A stretch of DNA of 20,655 nt from an uncultured Pseudomonadota bacterium (lineage in GTDB: Bacteria > Myxococcota_A > Polyangia > HGW-17), in assembly GCA_938004375.1 (NCBI GenBank), contig CALKWH010000370.1, positions 1 to 20,655 on the forward strand. The letters are read 5' to 3'. Shown piece by piece: positions 6,584-13,587 of this stretch. The notes under the pieces were generated by a model. The model was not told the DNA's origin. It did not search any database and saw nothing but the letters and a program-made list of their open reading frames with translations. Each line of letters starts with the position of its first letter. The stretch's first letter is position 1. The position numbers and the translations under genes were made by a program.

Positions 6584-8317
6584 TCACGGGGCGTGTCCCG
6601 GGGGAGGGGGCGCAGCGGGTACAGTCAGGAGGTTTTTCCACCAGGCGCCGCCGAAGGGATCTGCCAGTTTCTGGAGCCGCTCCCGGGCCGGCTCCCAGGC
6701 CGCGAGGTGGGCGGCCTTCTGGGGGGCCAGGGGATCCCCGGCGCAGGGCAGGTACCCCGGGAAGGCGGCCAGCCTGGCCTCCCAGTCCGCGAGGAGGGTC
6801 TGCGTCTGGGCGAGGCGCTCGGTGACCGTCCGGGCCACCGGCCCCGGCGCTCCCTGGAGGGACTCGAGGAGCAGCTGGAGTCGGTACAACCGCCGGGCCA
6901 GGTTGCGGGCCAGCGGGAAGGACTCGCGGTCCAGGGTGGGCGGGAAGAGCTCCTTGAGGCGGTTGACGTTGGCCCCCAGTTCGTTGACCAGCCCGGTCCA
7001 GGGGCCGGAATCCAAGGTGCGCACCTGCAGGACCAGGGTGGGGAGCGTCACCGGCTCGGCAGGCTTCAGGCGGGCCACGTCCGCGGCGGGCAGGGGCCGC
7101 TTCAGGAACCCGGCCAAAAGGACCGTCTGGGCGAGGGCGGGGTACTGATCCCGGCGCCCGGCGCGGCGGCGCAGCTCGAAGGCGGCGAGGACGGCGCCAC
7201 GGTCCGGCCAGCGCTCGAGCCAGGCCCGGCAGGCGTCGGCGGCGGGCCAGGCCACGGCGGGATCGGGGTGCCCGGCGCGGGAGAGCAGCAGGCCGAAGGC
7301 CCGGGGTTCGGGGCGGTGGGCGAGGGCCTGCAGGGCGGTCCACACGGTGTGGAGATCGTCGACGGCCAGGGCGACCTCGAGGGTCCGCAGGGCGGCCATG
7401 GGGCGGAACGGCCCCGCGGCGCGGACGTCGGCGGCGAGCTTCTCCCGGGCGGCGGGGGCCAGCTTGCGCCAGTGGGCGAGGGCGGCCGGGAGCCGGGGGT
7501 CGCAGCGCGCCGGGGCTGCGACGCACAGCGCCCCGAGCCCGTCGAGGTCGAAGTCCCACCAGGCGGCCTCGAGGTGGGCCTCCACGCTGACCCGCAGCAG
7601 GTCGGCGGGCAGGCTCTGCCCCGACCGGGCGAGCTCGGCCACGGCCGCGAGCTCGCCGGCGGCGAGGACCTCGGCGCGCTCCCACTCCCGCAGCATGGCC
7701 AGGGCGCGTTTGCCCGCCTCGCTCCGGGCGTGGTTGAGGGCGAACACGCGGACCAGTTCGGGGTCGGGCTCGGGCCCCAGGCGCTCGAAGAGGACGCGGG
7801 CGAGGAGCTCGCGGGCCGTCTCCTGGCGGGCGCCGGAGGGAAAGACCTCGAGGTACTGGCGGAGCCCCTTCGGGGTCGGGGTGGCCTCGAGCTCGCGCCA
7901 CCACACCTCCTCCAGGCGGGCGCGGACCTCGGTGGCGCGGGGCCCCTCGGGGTGCAGATAGAGGAAGCGCAAGAGCGGCCACGAAGCGCCCTCGGTGAGA
8001 GCGTGCCTGGCGCGCAGGTCGAGGATCCGCGCGCGAACCTCTGCGGCGTGGGCGCCGGACGGGTGGGCCTGGAGGTGCAGCGCCAGCGCGGCGAGGCTGC
8101 CGTCGGCGAGGGCCTGGCGGGCCGAGAGGCGCTCGAGGTGCAGTCGGGCGATCTGCGCCTCCTCGGTCCCCGGATGCTCATGGATATAGCGGCGCAGCGC
8201 CGGGAGGGTGGGGTTGGCCGACACGCGCTCCCAGGCGTCGACGCGGGGGGCGCAGGCGGCGCAGACGGCGCAGACGGCGGCCGTGGCGACGAAGAGCAGC
8301 CGGACGTGCGCGCTCAT
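6584..8317 (-). CDS. Probable lipoprotein with four ~38-residue helical repeats
   Basis: I do not recognise a named family for this 577-residue protein. It starts with an export signal ending in CAAC; Cys22 is the likely lipidated residue, though the lipobox is degenerate. Residues about 27-178 contain four imperfect repeats of roughly 38 residues with the pattern LxxYLxxHPxGxxAxxxRxRLxxL. Examples are LRRYIHEHPG, LALHLQAHPSG, LRFLYLHPEG and LRQYLEVFPSG. The pattern resembles TPR-like 'YPDG' repeats seen in envelope proteins. The rest is Ala/Leu/Arg-rich helix, and the tail is proline-rich (PPPPGHAP). ATG 8317 overlaps the nadC stop (ATGA), indicating translational coupling. A longer in-frame extension to 8644 runs antisense-like through nadC and is rejected. 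It probably sits in the periplasm or envelope as a scaffold; no enzymatic motif is visible. Confidence 0.75.
   Translation of the reverse strand: MSAHVRLLFVATAAVCAVCAACAPRVDAWERVSANPTLPALRRYIHEHPGTEEAQIARLHLERLSARQALADGSLAALALHLQAHPSGAHAAEVRARILDLRARHALTEGASWPLLRFLYLHPEGPRATEVRARLEEVWWRELEATPTPKGLRQYLEVFPSGARQETARELLARVLFERLGPEPDPELVRVFALNHARSEAGKRALAMLREWERAEVLAAGELAAVAELARSGQSLPADLLRVSVEAHLEAAWWDFDLDGLGALCVAAPARCDPRLPAALAHWRKLAPAAREKLAADVRAAGPFRPMAALRTLEVALAVDDLHTVWTALQALAHRPEPRAFGLLLSRAGHPDPAVAWPAADACRAWLERWPDRGAVLAAFELRRRAGRRDQYPALAQTVLLAGFLKRPLPAADVARLKPAEPVTLPTLVLQVRTLDSGPWTGLVNELGANVNRLKELFPPTLDRESFPLARNLARRLYRLQLLLESLQGAPGPVARTVTERLAQTQTLLADWEARLAAFPGYLPCAGDPLAPQKAAHLAAWEPARERLQKLADPFGGAWWKNLLTVPAAPPPPGHAP
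8250..8276 (-). repeat. 9-bp tandem repeat encoding a Val-Cys-Ala run in the signal peptide
   Basis: Three adjacent 9-bp units (plus-strand form GGCGCAGRC) encode AVC-AVC-AAC inside the lipoprotein's signal peptide. They place cysteines at residues 16, 19 and 22. Only Cys22 has small residues in front of it compatible with lipidation. Confidence 0.7.
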
Positions 8318-9165
8318 CGGGTCACCTGGATCTTCATGGAGAGGTCCACCGCCCGGGCGCTGTGGGTGAGCGCGCCCATGGACACGAGGTCGGCGCCGAG
8401 CCCGAAGTAGCGCTCCACGTTGCCCGAGTGGACGCCACCGGAGATCTCGAAGCCGGCGCGGCCTCGGTGCGCGTCGCAGATCCGGCGGACCGTCTCCGGG
8501 GTCATGTTGTCCAGCAGCAGGAACTCGGCGCCGGCGGCCACGGCCTCTGCGGCCTCGCCCTCGTCGCGGACCTCGACCTCGATCTTGAGCCCGTGGGGGA
8601 CGGTGCGCCGCACCCGGGCCACCGCCTCGGTGATGGACCCGCACGCGTCGACGTGGTTGTCCTTGATCAGCACGCCCGAGGAGAGGCTGAAGCGGTGGTT
8701 GCCGCAGCCGCCCACGGCCACCGCGTACTTCTCGAGGTGGCGCCAGCCCGGCAGCGTCTTGCGCGTGTCCACGACGCGCAGGCCGGCGCCGTCCGCCGTG
8801 AGCTCGGCGAGGCGGCGGGAGCCGGTGGCCACGCCGGACAGGTGCTGCAGGAAGTTCAGGAGGGTGCGCTCGGCTCCCAGCAGGGTGAGCACGCTGCCGG
8901 AGAGCTCGCCCACGGTGCGGCCCGGGTGGCAGGCCTCGCCGTCCTGGACGTGGGGGCGGAACTCCGCGGCGCCGGTGAAGCGCTCGAGGATCCAGGGCAC
9001 GAGCGGCAGGCCGCAGATCACCAGGTCCTCCTTGGCGAGGAGGCGGGCGGTGGCGGTGTCGTGGGGGCCGAAGATGGCCTCGGAGGTCACGTCCCCGGAG
9101 GGCAGGTCCTCCTCGAGGGCGAGCGCGATCAGGCGTTCGATGGCGGGAGTGCGGGTCAGGTACAT
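8314..9165 (-). CDS. nadC: Nicotinate-nucleotide pyrophosphorylase (carboxylating), quinolinate phosphoribosyltransferase
   Basis: NadC converts quinolinate and PRPP to nicotinate mononucleotide, CO2 and pyrophosphate in de novo NAD synthesis. The 283-residue product has the normal family length. Visible signatures are EEDLPSGDVTS near the N-terminus, AERTLLNFLQHLSGVAT (98-114), the substrate-binding DTRKTLPGWRHLEKYAV (133-149), NHRFSLSSGVLIKDNH (156-171) and the C-terminal FEISGG barrel segment. Minor oddities are GGCGNHR and KTLPG, where GGGxNHR and KTTPG are more common. ATG 9165 has GGAGG (9175-9171) 5 nt upstream. It sits between the protease gene (13-bp gap) and the lipoprotein gene (4-bp overlap). 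No nadA or nadB is present, so its place in this operon may be only historical. Confidence 0.96.
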   Translation of the reverse strand: MYLTRTPAIERLIALALEEDLPSGDVTSEAIFGPHDTATARLLAKEDLVICGLPLVPWILERFTGAAEFRPHVQDGEACHPGRTVGELSGSVLTLLGAERTLLNFLQHLSGVATGSRRLAELTADGAGLRVVDTRKTLPGWRHLEKYAVAVGGCGNHRFSLSSGVLIKDNHVDACGSITEAVARVRRTVPHGLKIEVEVRDEGEAAEAVAAGAEFLLLDNMTPETVRRICDAHRGRAGFEISGGVHSGNVERYFGLGADLVSMGALTHSARAVDLSMKIQVTR

Positions 9166-9178
9166 GAGGTCCTCCAGG

Positions 9179-9892
9179 TCATCCGAAGAAGCCGGTCTCC
9201 AGGGTCTCGGAGACCACGTTCGCGGCTGCGTGGAACAGGATCGGGGCCCACAGGCCGCGGCTGCCGGCCGTCAGCGCGCCGAACAGCAGGCCGGGGAAGA
9301 ACACGGCCGCGCGCATGGGGTTGAAGTCCACCAGGGCGTGGCCCGCGGCGAAGCAGGCCGCCTGCAGGAGCACGGCGCAGGCCAGCCGACGACGTCCGTC
9401 GAGGCCGGCCAGGGACGGGGAGCGCAGGATCAGGGGCTGCAGGAAGCCGCGGTAGAAGTACTCCTCGGGCAGGGCGACGGCCACGGCGTGGATCAGGAAC
9501 AGGTGCGCGGTGGCGGACCAGCCCGGGAAGCGGAACCCGTGCAGCGCGGCGCAGGACCGGCCCAGGTTCCACGAGGCGGGCAGCTCGCCGGAGCACAGCT
9601 GCCGGAAGTACAGTTCGTATCCCAGGATGAACAGGCCGAGGACGACCACCGAGACGGCGGCCCCCCAGAGAAGGCCCCGGTGCAGCGGACCGAAGACGGG
9701 CACCGGGAAGCCGGTCCGGGCGGCCCAGGCGTGGGGGATCACCAGGAACAGGACGGCGTAGAGTTCGGTGAGGTGCGCCCCGACGAAGGCGACGCGCCCG
9801 GCCAGGAGGTAGAGCGCGGCGAGCAGCGCGGTGAACGCGAGGAAGAGCCCCAGGATCGGCGTCAGTCTCGGGGAGGCGGCGTCCGTCGGCAT
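9179..9892 (-). CDS. CPBP-family glutamic intramembrane protease, myxosortase-like
   Basis: This 237-residue polytopic membrane protein has roughly six to eight hydrophobic segments. It carries the CPBP/Abi (CAAX-protease-type) motifs: PEEYFYRG with E143, E144 and R148, a conserved His at 185 (FAAGH), and HAAAN with H221 and N225. All are intact, so it is probably an active membrane-embedded endopeptidase. The segment FFPGLLFGALTAGSRGLWAPILFHA resembles the MrtC/MrtX myxosortase branch, which processes proteins carrying C-terminal sorting tails. That subfamily call is inference from memory of the motif pattern. No protein in this window shows an obvious matching sorting tail. ATG 9892 follows the HEAT-repeat gene stop by 6 bp without a clear Shine-Dalgarno, implying translational coupling. 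Confidence 0.85.
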   Translation of the reverse strand: MPTDAASPRLTPILGLFLAFTALLAALYLLAGRVAFVGAHLTELYAVLFLVIPHAWAARTGFPVPVFGPLHRGLLWGAAVSVVVLGLFILGYELYFRQLCSGELPASWNLGRSCAALHGFRFPGWSATAHLFLIHAVAVALPEEYFYRGFLQPLILRSPSLAGLDGRRRLACAVLLQAACFAAGHALVDFNPMRAAVFFPGLLFGALTAGSRGLWAPILFHAAANVVSETLETGFFG

Positions 9893-9898
9893 GGCGCG

Positions 9899-12199
9899 TC
9901 ATCGGTACTGGGGATGCAGCGTGACCGTCTGACCGGAGAGGTGCAGCACGGCCAGGTCGGCCTCGGGCAGCACGGCCAGGGCCCGGAAGCCCTGCCCCGG
10001 GTTCCCGACGGCCAGGCAGGACAGGTTGGAGGGGACCGACGGGAAGTGGAAACGCATCACGTGGACGGGCGGGCCGGACGGGGGCACGGCGCCCAGCGCG
10101 GCCGTGACCTCGCCCAGGGCCGAGAGGGCGGGCTTGGGCCAGCCCGCGGTGATCAGGGGCAGGTGATGACGGCAGGCCTCGGGTTGGGCGCGGCAGGCGC
10201 GGCGCAGCAGGTCCAGCGCTCGGGCGTCGTAGTCCATGGAGGCGAGCAGGTTGAGGATCACCAGCGGATGGGTCTCGGTCTCGAGCCAGGTCCAGACGCG
10301 GGCGTCGTTGCGCGGCTGGTGTCGCATCCACGCGTGGGACGTGTTGATGCGTAGACAGGCGCCCCCCTGGGCGTGCCAGCCGGCCAGGCGATCCTTGGGC
10401 CAGGCGAAGCGGGCCAGCGACTGCAACACCCGGGGATCGGTGGGGGCCTTGCGCGTAAGAGAAGGCGGCGGCGCGCCGGCGGGCAGCAGGTCCAACCAGG
10501 CGGCGAGCAGCGCGGGCTCGAGCTTGGGCGGTTCCCCCGCCGCGCCCTGGCGGGCGTAGTGCATCCACAGGTGATGGAGCTGGGGGTTGGCCGGCAGCCG
10601 ATACCGGGCGAAGCGCGGGAGGGGGGGGAGCCGGCGCAGGGAAGCCAGCAGCGAGAAGAAGTGCAGCTCCTTCTCCAGCTCCGGCGAGGTGAGCGCCAGC
10701 TTGTCCATGGACGCGAACAGGGGGGCGCTGAGCCGGGGCCAGAGGATCTCGCTCCACAGAACCAGTTCGTCGCGCTGCAGGTCGGGTCCGGCGGCGAGGA
10801 TGGCGGACATGTCCTCGACGGCGGCGATCCCCTTGAGGGCCATCAGGACGTCCCGGCGGGAGACCTTGAGCTGCGGGGTCTTGAGGACCTCGAGCAGGGG
10901 CTGGATCAGCAGGCGGCTCCCGGTGGCCTCGGCGTACCCCAGGAGCAACATCGCCAGCTCCGGGGTGGACCGGAGGGCGGCCAGGAACAGCGGGGCGAGG
11001 CGGTCGTCGCGCCGATGGATGAACGTCTCCACGACCGCGGCCTTGTCCGCCGCCGTCCCCTCGCTGAAGAGCTCGAACAGGAACTGGATCGGCAGGGGTT
11101 CTTTGTGCCCGCGATACAATTGGGTGACGTGGGCGCCGCTGAAGTAGCCCAGGCGCCAGGCCCGCCGCAGCACCTCGGGGGTGCGCGGGTCGCTGGTGTT
11201 CATCAGCAGCATGGCGCAGAAGTTGCGGATGTTGAAGTTGCTCTGGGCCGAGAGGATCCAGGCGTAGAGTGGGTCCACCGAGGGGACCACGATCTTCGGC
11301 GCGATCTCTGCGAGCTGCTGCTGGAACGCGCCGCCGGTGGCGAGGTTGACGAACTCCCGGAGGGTCTCCAGATCGATCGTCCCGGAGAACAATTGGATGA
11401 CCGCCGGCAGTTCCTCGTGGCGGCTGGTGCGCAGCAGCTCCAGGTAATGCGGCTTGATCTCGGGGCCAAACGGCATGAGCTTGATGATGTCCAGGCGCTC
11501 GGCCCGGGAGCCGGACTGCAAAAGGCGCATCAGGGCGTGACGGGCCTGCGCCAGGTCCTCGGGGCGCAGGGCGGCGATGGCGGCCTGGCGCACCACCTGG
11601 GAGTTGTCCGAGAGCCGGGAGATGATCGACAGCAACGCCTGCTTGCGCGCCACGGTGGCCAGCGCCTTCACGGCCTCGGCGCGCACCACGTCCCGCGAGT
11701 CCTCGAGGAGCTGGATCAGCGGCATCACGGCGTTGGGGATCTTCAGTTTGGCGATCCAGGATATCACGGCGATGCGGGTCTCCTGGTTCTCGATGCGCAG
11801 AAGGCGCAGGAAATAGGCGAAGTCGGCCGGGTTCTCGAGCTGGCCCAGTTGGTTGATCGCGGCTACCCGCTCCTTAGCGACGATGGCGTGGGCGATGGTC
11901 TGGCGGATCATCGGGCTCGCGTCCGGGTCCTTGTGGTGGACCATGACCTGCAGGGCGCGGGCGGCCACCTTGGCGTTCTTGTGGAGCGTGAGGGGCTCCA
12001 CCGCGGCCTTGAGCTCGTTCCAGGGCAGGTTCTGGGCCCGCTCCAGGGCGGACAGGATGTCCTGCACGTTTTCCGAGGCGAGGAACCGGATGACCTGGCG
12101 GACCTCAGGACTCTGGGCGAAAACGTCGGGGGTCTGGGCCGAGGCCGGCGGGGCGCTGCACAGTATCCATGGGAGGAACAGCAGGAGCAGCAGTTTCAT
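9899..12199 (-). CDS. Exported HEAT-repeat protein
   Basis: The 766-residue product starts with a classical signal peptide (a run of five leucines, cleavage near PASA/Q), so it should act in the periplasm or outside the cell. Residues about 70-250 form consecutive HEAT-like helical pairs, for example AVISWIAKLKIPNAVMPLIQ and AVKALATVARKQALLSIISR. Such surfaces usually bind proteins. The remaining about 500 residues are also mainly helical but diverge from a recognisable repeat, and the last 60 look beta-rich. No catalytic motif is seen. ATG 12199 overlaps the PP2C stop codon (ATGA). A longer in-frame start at 12271 would place 24 residues inside the PP2C gene and hide the signal peptide, so I reject it. 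Its partner and function are unknown. Confidence 0.82.
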   Translation of the reverse strand: MKLLLLLFLPWILCSAPPASAQTPDVFAQSPEVRQVIRFLASENVQDILSALERAQNLPWNELKAAVEPLTLHKNAKVAARALQVMVHHKDPDASPMIRQTIAHAIVAKERVAAINQLGQLENPADFAYFLRLLRIENQETRIAVISWIAKLKIPNAVMPLIQLLEDSRDVVRAEAVKALATVARKQALLSIISRLSDNSQVVRQAAIAALRPEDLAQARHALMRLLQSGSRAERLDIIKLMPFGPEIKPHYLELLRTSRHEELPAVIQLFSGTIDLETLREFVNLATGGAFQQQLAEIAPKIVVPSVDPLYAWILSAQSNFNIRNFCAMLLMNTSDPRTPEVLRRAWRLGYFSGAHVTQLYRGHKEPLPIQFLFELFSEGTAADKAAVVETFIHRRDDRLAPLFLAALRSTPELAMLLLGYAEATGSRLLIQPLLEVLKTPQLKVSRRDVLMALKGIAAVEDMSAILAAGPDLQRDELVLWSEILWPRLSAPLFASMDKLALTSPELEKELHFFSLLASLRRLPPLPRFARYRLPANPQLHHLWMHYARQGAAGEPPKLEPALLAAWLDLLPAGAPPPSLTRKAPTDPRVLQSLARFAWPKDRLAGWHAQGGACLRINTSHAWMRHQPRNDARVWTWLETETHPLVILNLLASMDYDARALDLLRRACRAQPEACRHHLPLITAGWPKPALSALGEVTAALGAVPPSGPPVHVMRFHFPSVPSNLSCLAVGNPGQGFRALAVLPEADLAVLHLSGQTVTLHPQYR

Positions 12200-13206
12200 G
12201 ACCCGGTTCCTATGAAGTACCAGACGAAGAGTCCGATGGAGATGATGGCCAGGCCGATCAGGATCGGCCACAGCCAGGTCATGCGCTCACCCCCCGGCGG
12301 CTCCTCGAGGCCGGCGGTGGACAGCGCCATGGTATCGTGCAACTTGGCCTTGTCCCGGGTGGCGAACTTGAAGGGCACGGTGGGTTCGTCCACGGGCGAG
12401 GATGACAGGCTCTCGCGGTACAGCGGCGTACCCACCAGGATCGGCCAGGCGCGGGAGCCCTCGGGCAGGTCGCCGTAGGCGAACAGGGCGACGGTGATGT
12501 TGTCGAAGCCGCCGGCTTCGTTGGCCAGGCCGACCAGGATGGTGACCGCGTCCTCGGCGGTCTCGTGGAAGACCACCTCGGCGATCTCCTCGTCCTCGAG
12601 CATGCCCGAGAGGCCGTCGGAGCACAGCAGGATCCGGTCCCCGGGCACGAGCTCGAGGACCTCGGAGAACACGGGATCGGGCATGTCCATCTGGCCGAGG
12701 CAGCGCGTGAGGATGCCGGAGCTGGGATGATAGACCGCGTCCTCGGGGCTGACGTAGCCGGCCCGCACGAGATCCTGCACCACGGTGTGGTCCTCGGTGA
12801 TCTGCCGGATCACGCCCTCGCGCAGCAGGTAGGCGCGGGAGTCCCCGACGTGGGCCACCCAGGCGTGATTCCCGATCACGACCGAGCCCACCACGGTGGA
12901 GCCCATGTCGCGGAACTCGTGCTTTTCCCGGGCCTCGCGGTTCACTGCGGCGTTGGCGGCCAGGATGGCGCTGCGCAGGTACAGTTGGGGACTCTCCCGG
13001 AAGGCCTCCACGGCCACGCGGTCCAGCTCGGAGAGCATGGTGGAGGTGACCAGCGAACTGGCCAGGGAGCCGCCGGCGTAGCCGCCCATGCCGTCGGCCA
13101 CGACGAGCAGGGAGAAGTCGTCGGCCAGGGCCCTGGTGGCCATCGAGTCCTGGTTTTCCTCCCGCATCTTGCCGATGTCGGACAGGGAATGAATGCCGTG
13201 TGTCAA
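12196..13206 (-). CDS. PP2C-family Ser/Thr protein phosphatase with C-terminal membrane anchor
   Basis: This 336-residue metal-dependent phosphatase shows the PP2C motifs in order: SDIGKMREENQD (9-20), metal-binding VADGMGG (36-42), GDSRAYL (121-127), CSDGLSGML (195-203) and GFDNITVAL (233-241). Bacterial homologues reverse Hanks-kinase phosphorylation. After a linker of about 60 residues, a single membrane helix (about 311-332) ends the protein, so the catalytic domain should face the cytoplasm from a tail anchor. The start is taken as TTG 13206, which has GGAGG (13216-13212) 5 nt upstream. The GTG at 13218 would overlap that site and has no Shine-Dalgarno of its own, but cannot be excluded. 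It is the first gene of the five-gene minus-strand run. The upstream promoter is not clear, though an AT-rich patch (13258-13290) could contain it. Confidence 0.93.
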   Translation of the reverse strand: MTHGIHSLSDIGKMREENQDSMATRALADDFSLLVVADGMGGYAGGSLASSLVTSTMLSELDRVAVEAFRESPQLYLRSAILAANAAVNREAREKHEFRDMGSTVVGSVVIGNHAWVAHVGDSRAYLLREGVIRQITEDHTVVQDLVRAGYVSPEDAVYHPSSGILTRCLGQMDMPDPVFSEVLELVPGDRILLCSDGLSGMLEDEEIAEVVFHETAEDAVTILVGLANEAGGFDNITVALFAYGDLPEGSRAWPILVGTPLYRESLSSSPVDEPTVPFKFATRDKAKLHDTMALSTAGLEEPPGGERMTWLWPILIGLAIISIGLFVWYFIGTGS

Positions 13207-13314
13207 AAAGTCCTCCACAGCCGCGCGGCCGCGACGAGGAACGAGAATAAACGCATCCCGGAGAAAAATCCAGACTCAATAATAATGGGTCGGACAGGGG
13301 AGCGCGGTCACCCG

Positions 13315-13551
13315 GGACCGGCCCCCGGTCCACCGGTCATGGGTTGCATCGCGGGGCTCTTCACTAGGGCTTGTCCGCCGTGAAAACTGGAGCCTTCCTT
13401 CTTCGGCGCAGTCGGAGTCTTTCCTCTTCACCAGGCATGAGGCGACCCTGGCGGGGTCACCTCATGCCTTCGCTGGTCTGTACGCCTGCGTCGCAGGCGC
13501 GTTCGTTCGCCCGCGACGCGGGCGACGTCGGCGCTTTCCACCAAATGGAAA
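13315..13551. repeat. Cluster of five palindromes in a gene-free 380-bp region
   Basis: Five near-perfect hairpins lie within 237 bp. They are: 13315-13331 (GGACCGG/CCGGTCC, 3-nt loop); 13433-13469 (AGGCATGAGG + GACCC against GGGTC + CCTCATGCCT, one mismatch, 5-nt loop); 13483-13499 (CGCCTGC/GCAGGCG, loop GTC); 13507-13525 (TCGCCCGC/GCGGGCGA, loop GAC); and 13535-13551 (TTTCCA/TGGAAA). CTCTTCACTAGG (13357-13368) recurs as CTCTTCACCAGG (13424-13435). None has a T-tract, so none is a classic terminator. I see no supported gene in 13207-13587. It could be an extragenic palindromic or MITE-like element or a structured RNA. Confidence 0.7.
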
Positions 13552-13587
13552 TCCTTGTTTTGTCGCCGAAGGGAAGGTTTTTGCGGG

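Noticed and set aside
6572..8410. 612-codon plus-strand open frame
   Set aside because: It is antisense to the lipoprotein gene, Gly/Gln/Glu-rich, with no domain and no ribosome binding site.
8318..8644. N-terminal extension of the lipoprotein gene to 8644
   Set aside because: It overlaps nadC in another frame and is Arg/Gly-rich. The signal peptide starts at ATG 8317, which is coupled to the nadC stop.
10373..12478. 701-codon plus-strand open frame
   Set aside because: It is a shadow of the HEAT-repeat gene on the opposite strand; the minus frame has a signal peptide and recognisable repeats.
13433..13469. Large hairpin considered as an intrinsic terminator
   Set aside because: No T-run follows on either strand, so it is listed with the palindrome cluster instead.
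13483..13525. Paired hairpins considered as a CRISPR-like array
   Set aside because: There are only two units, differing in sequence, with no spacers of regular length and no cas genes.
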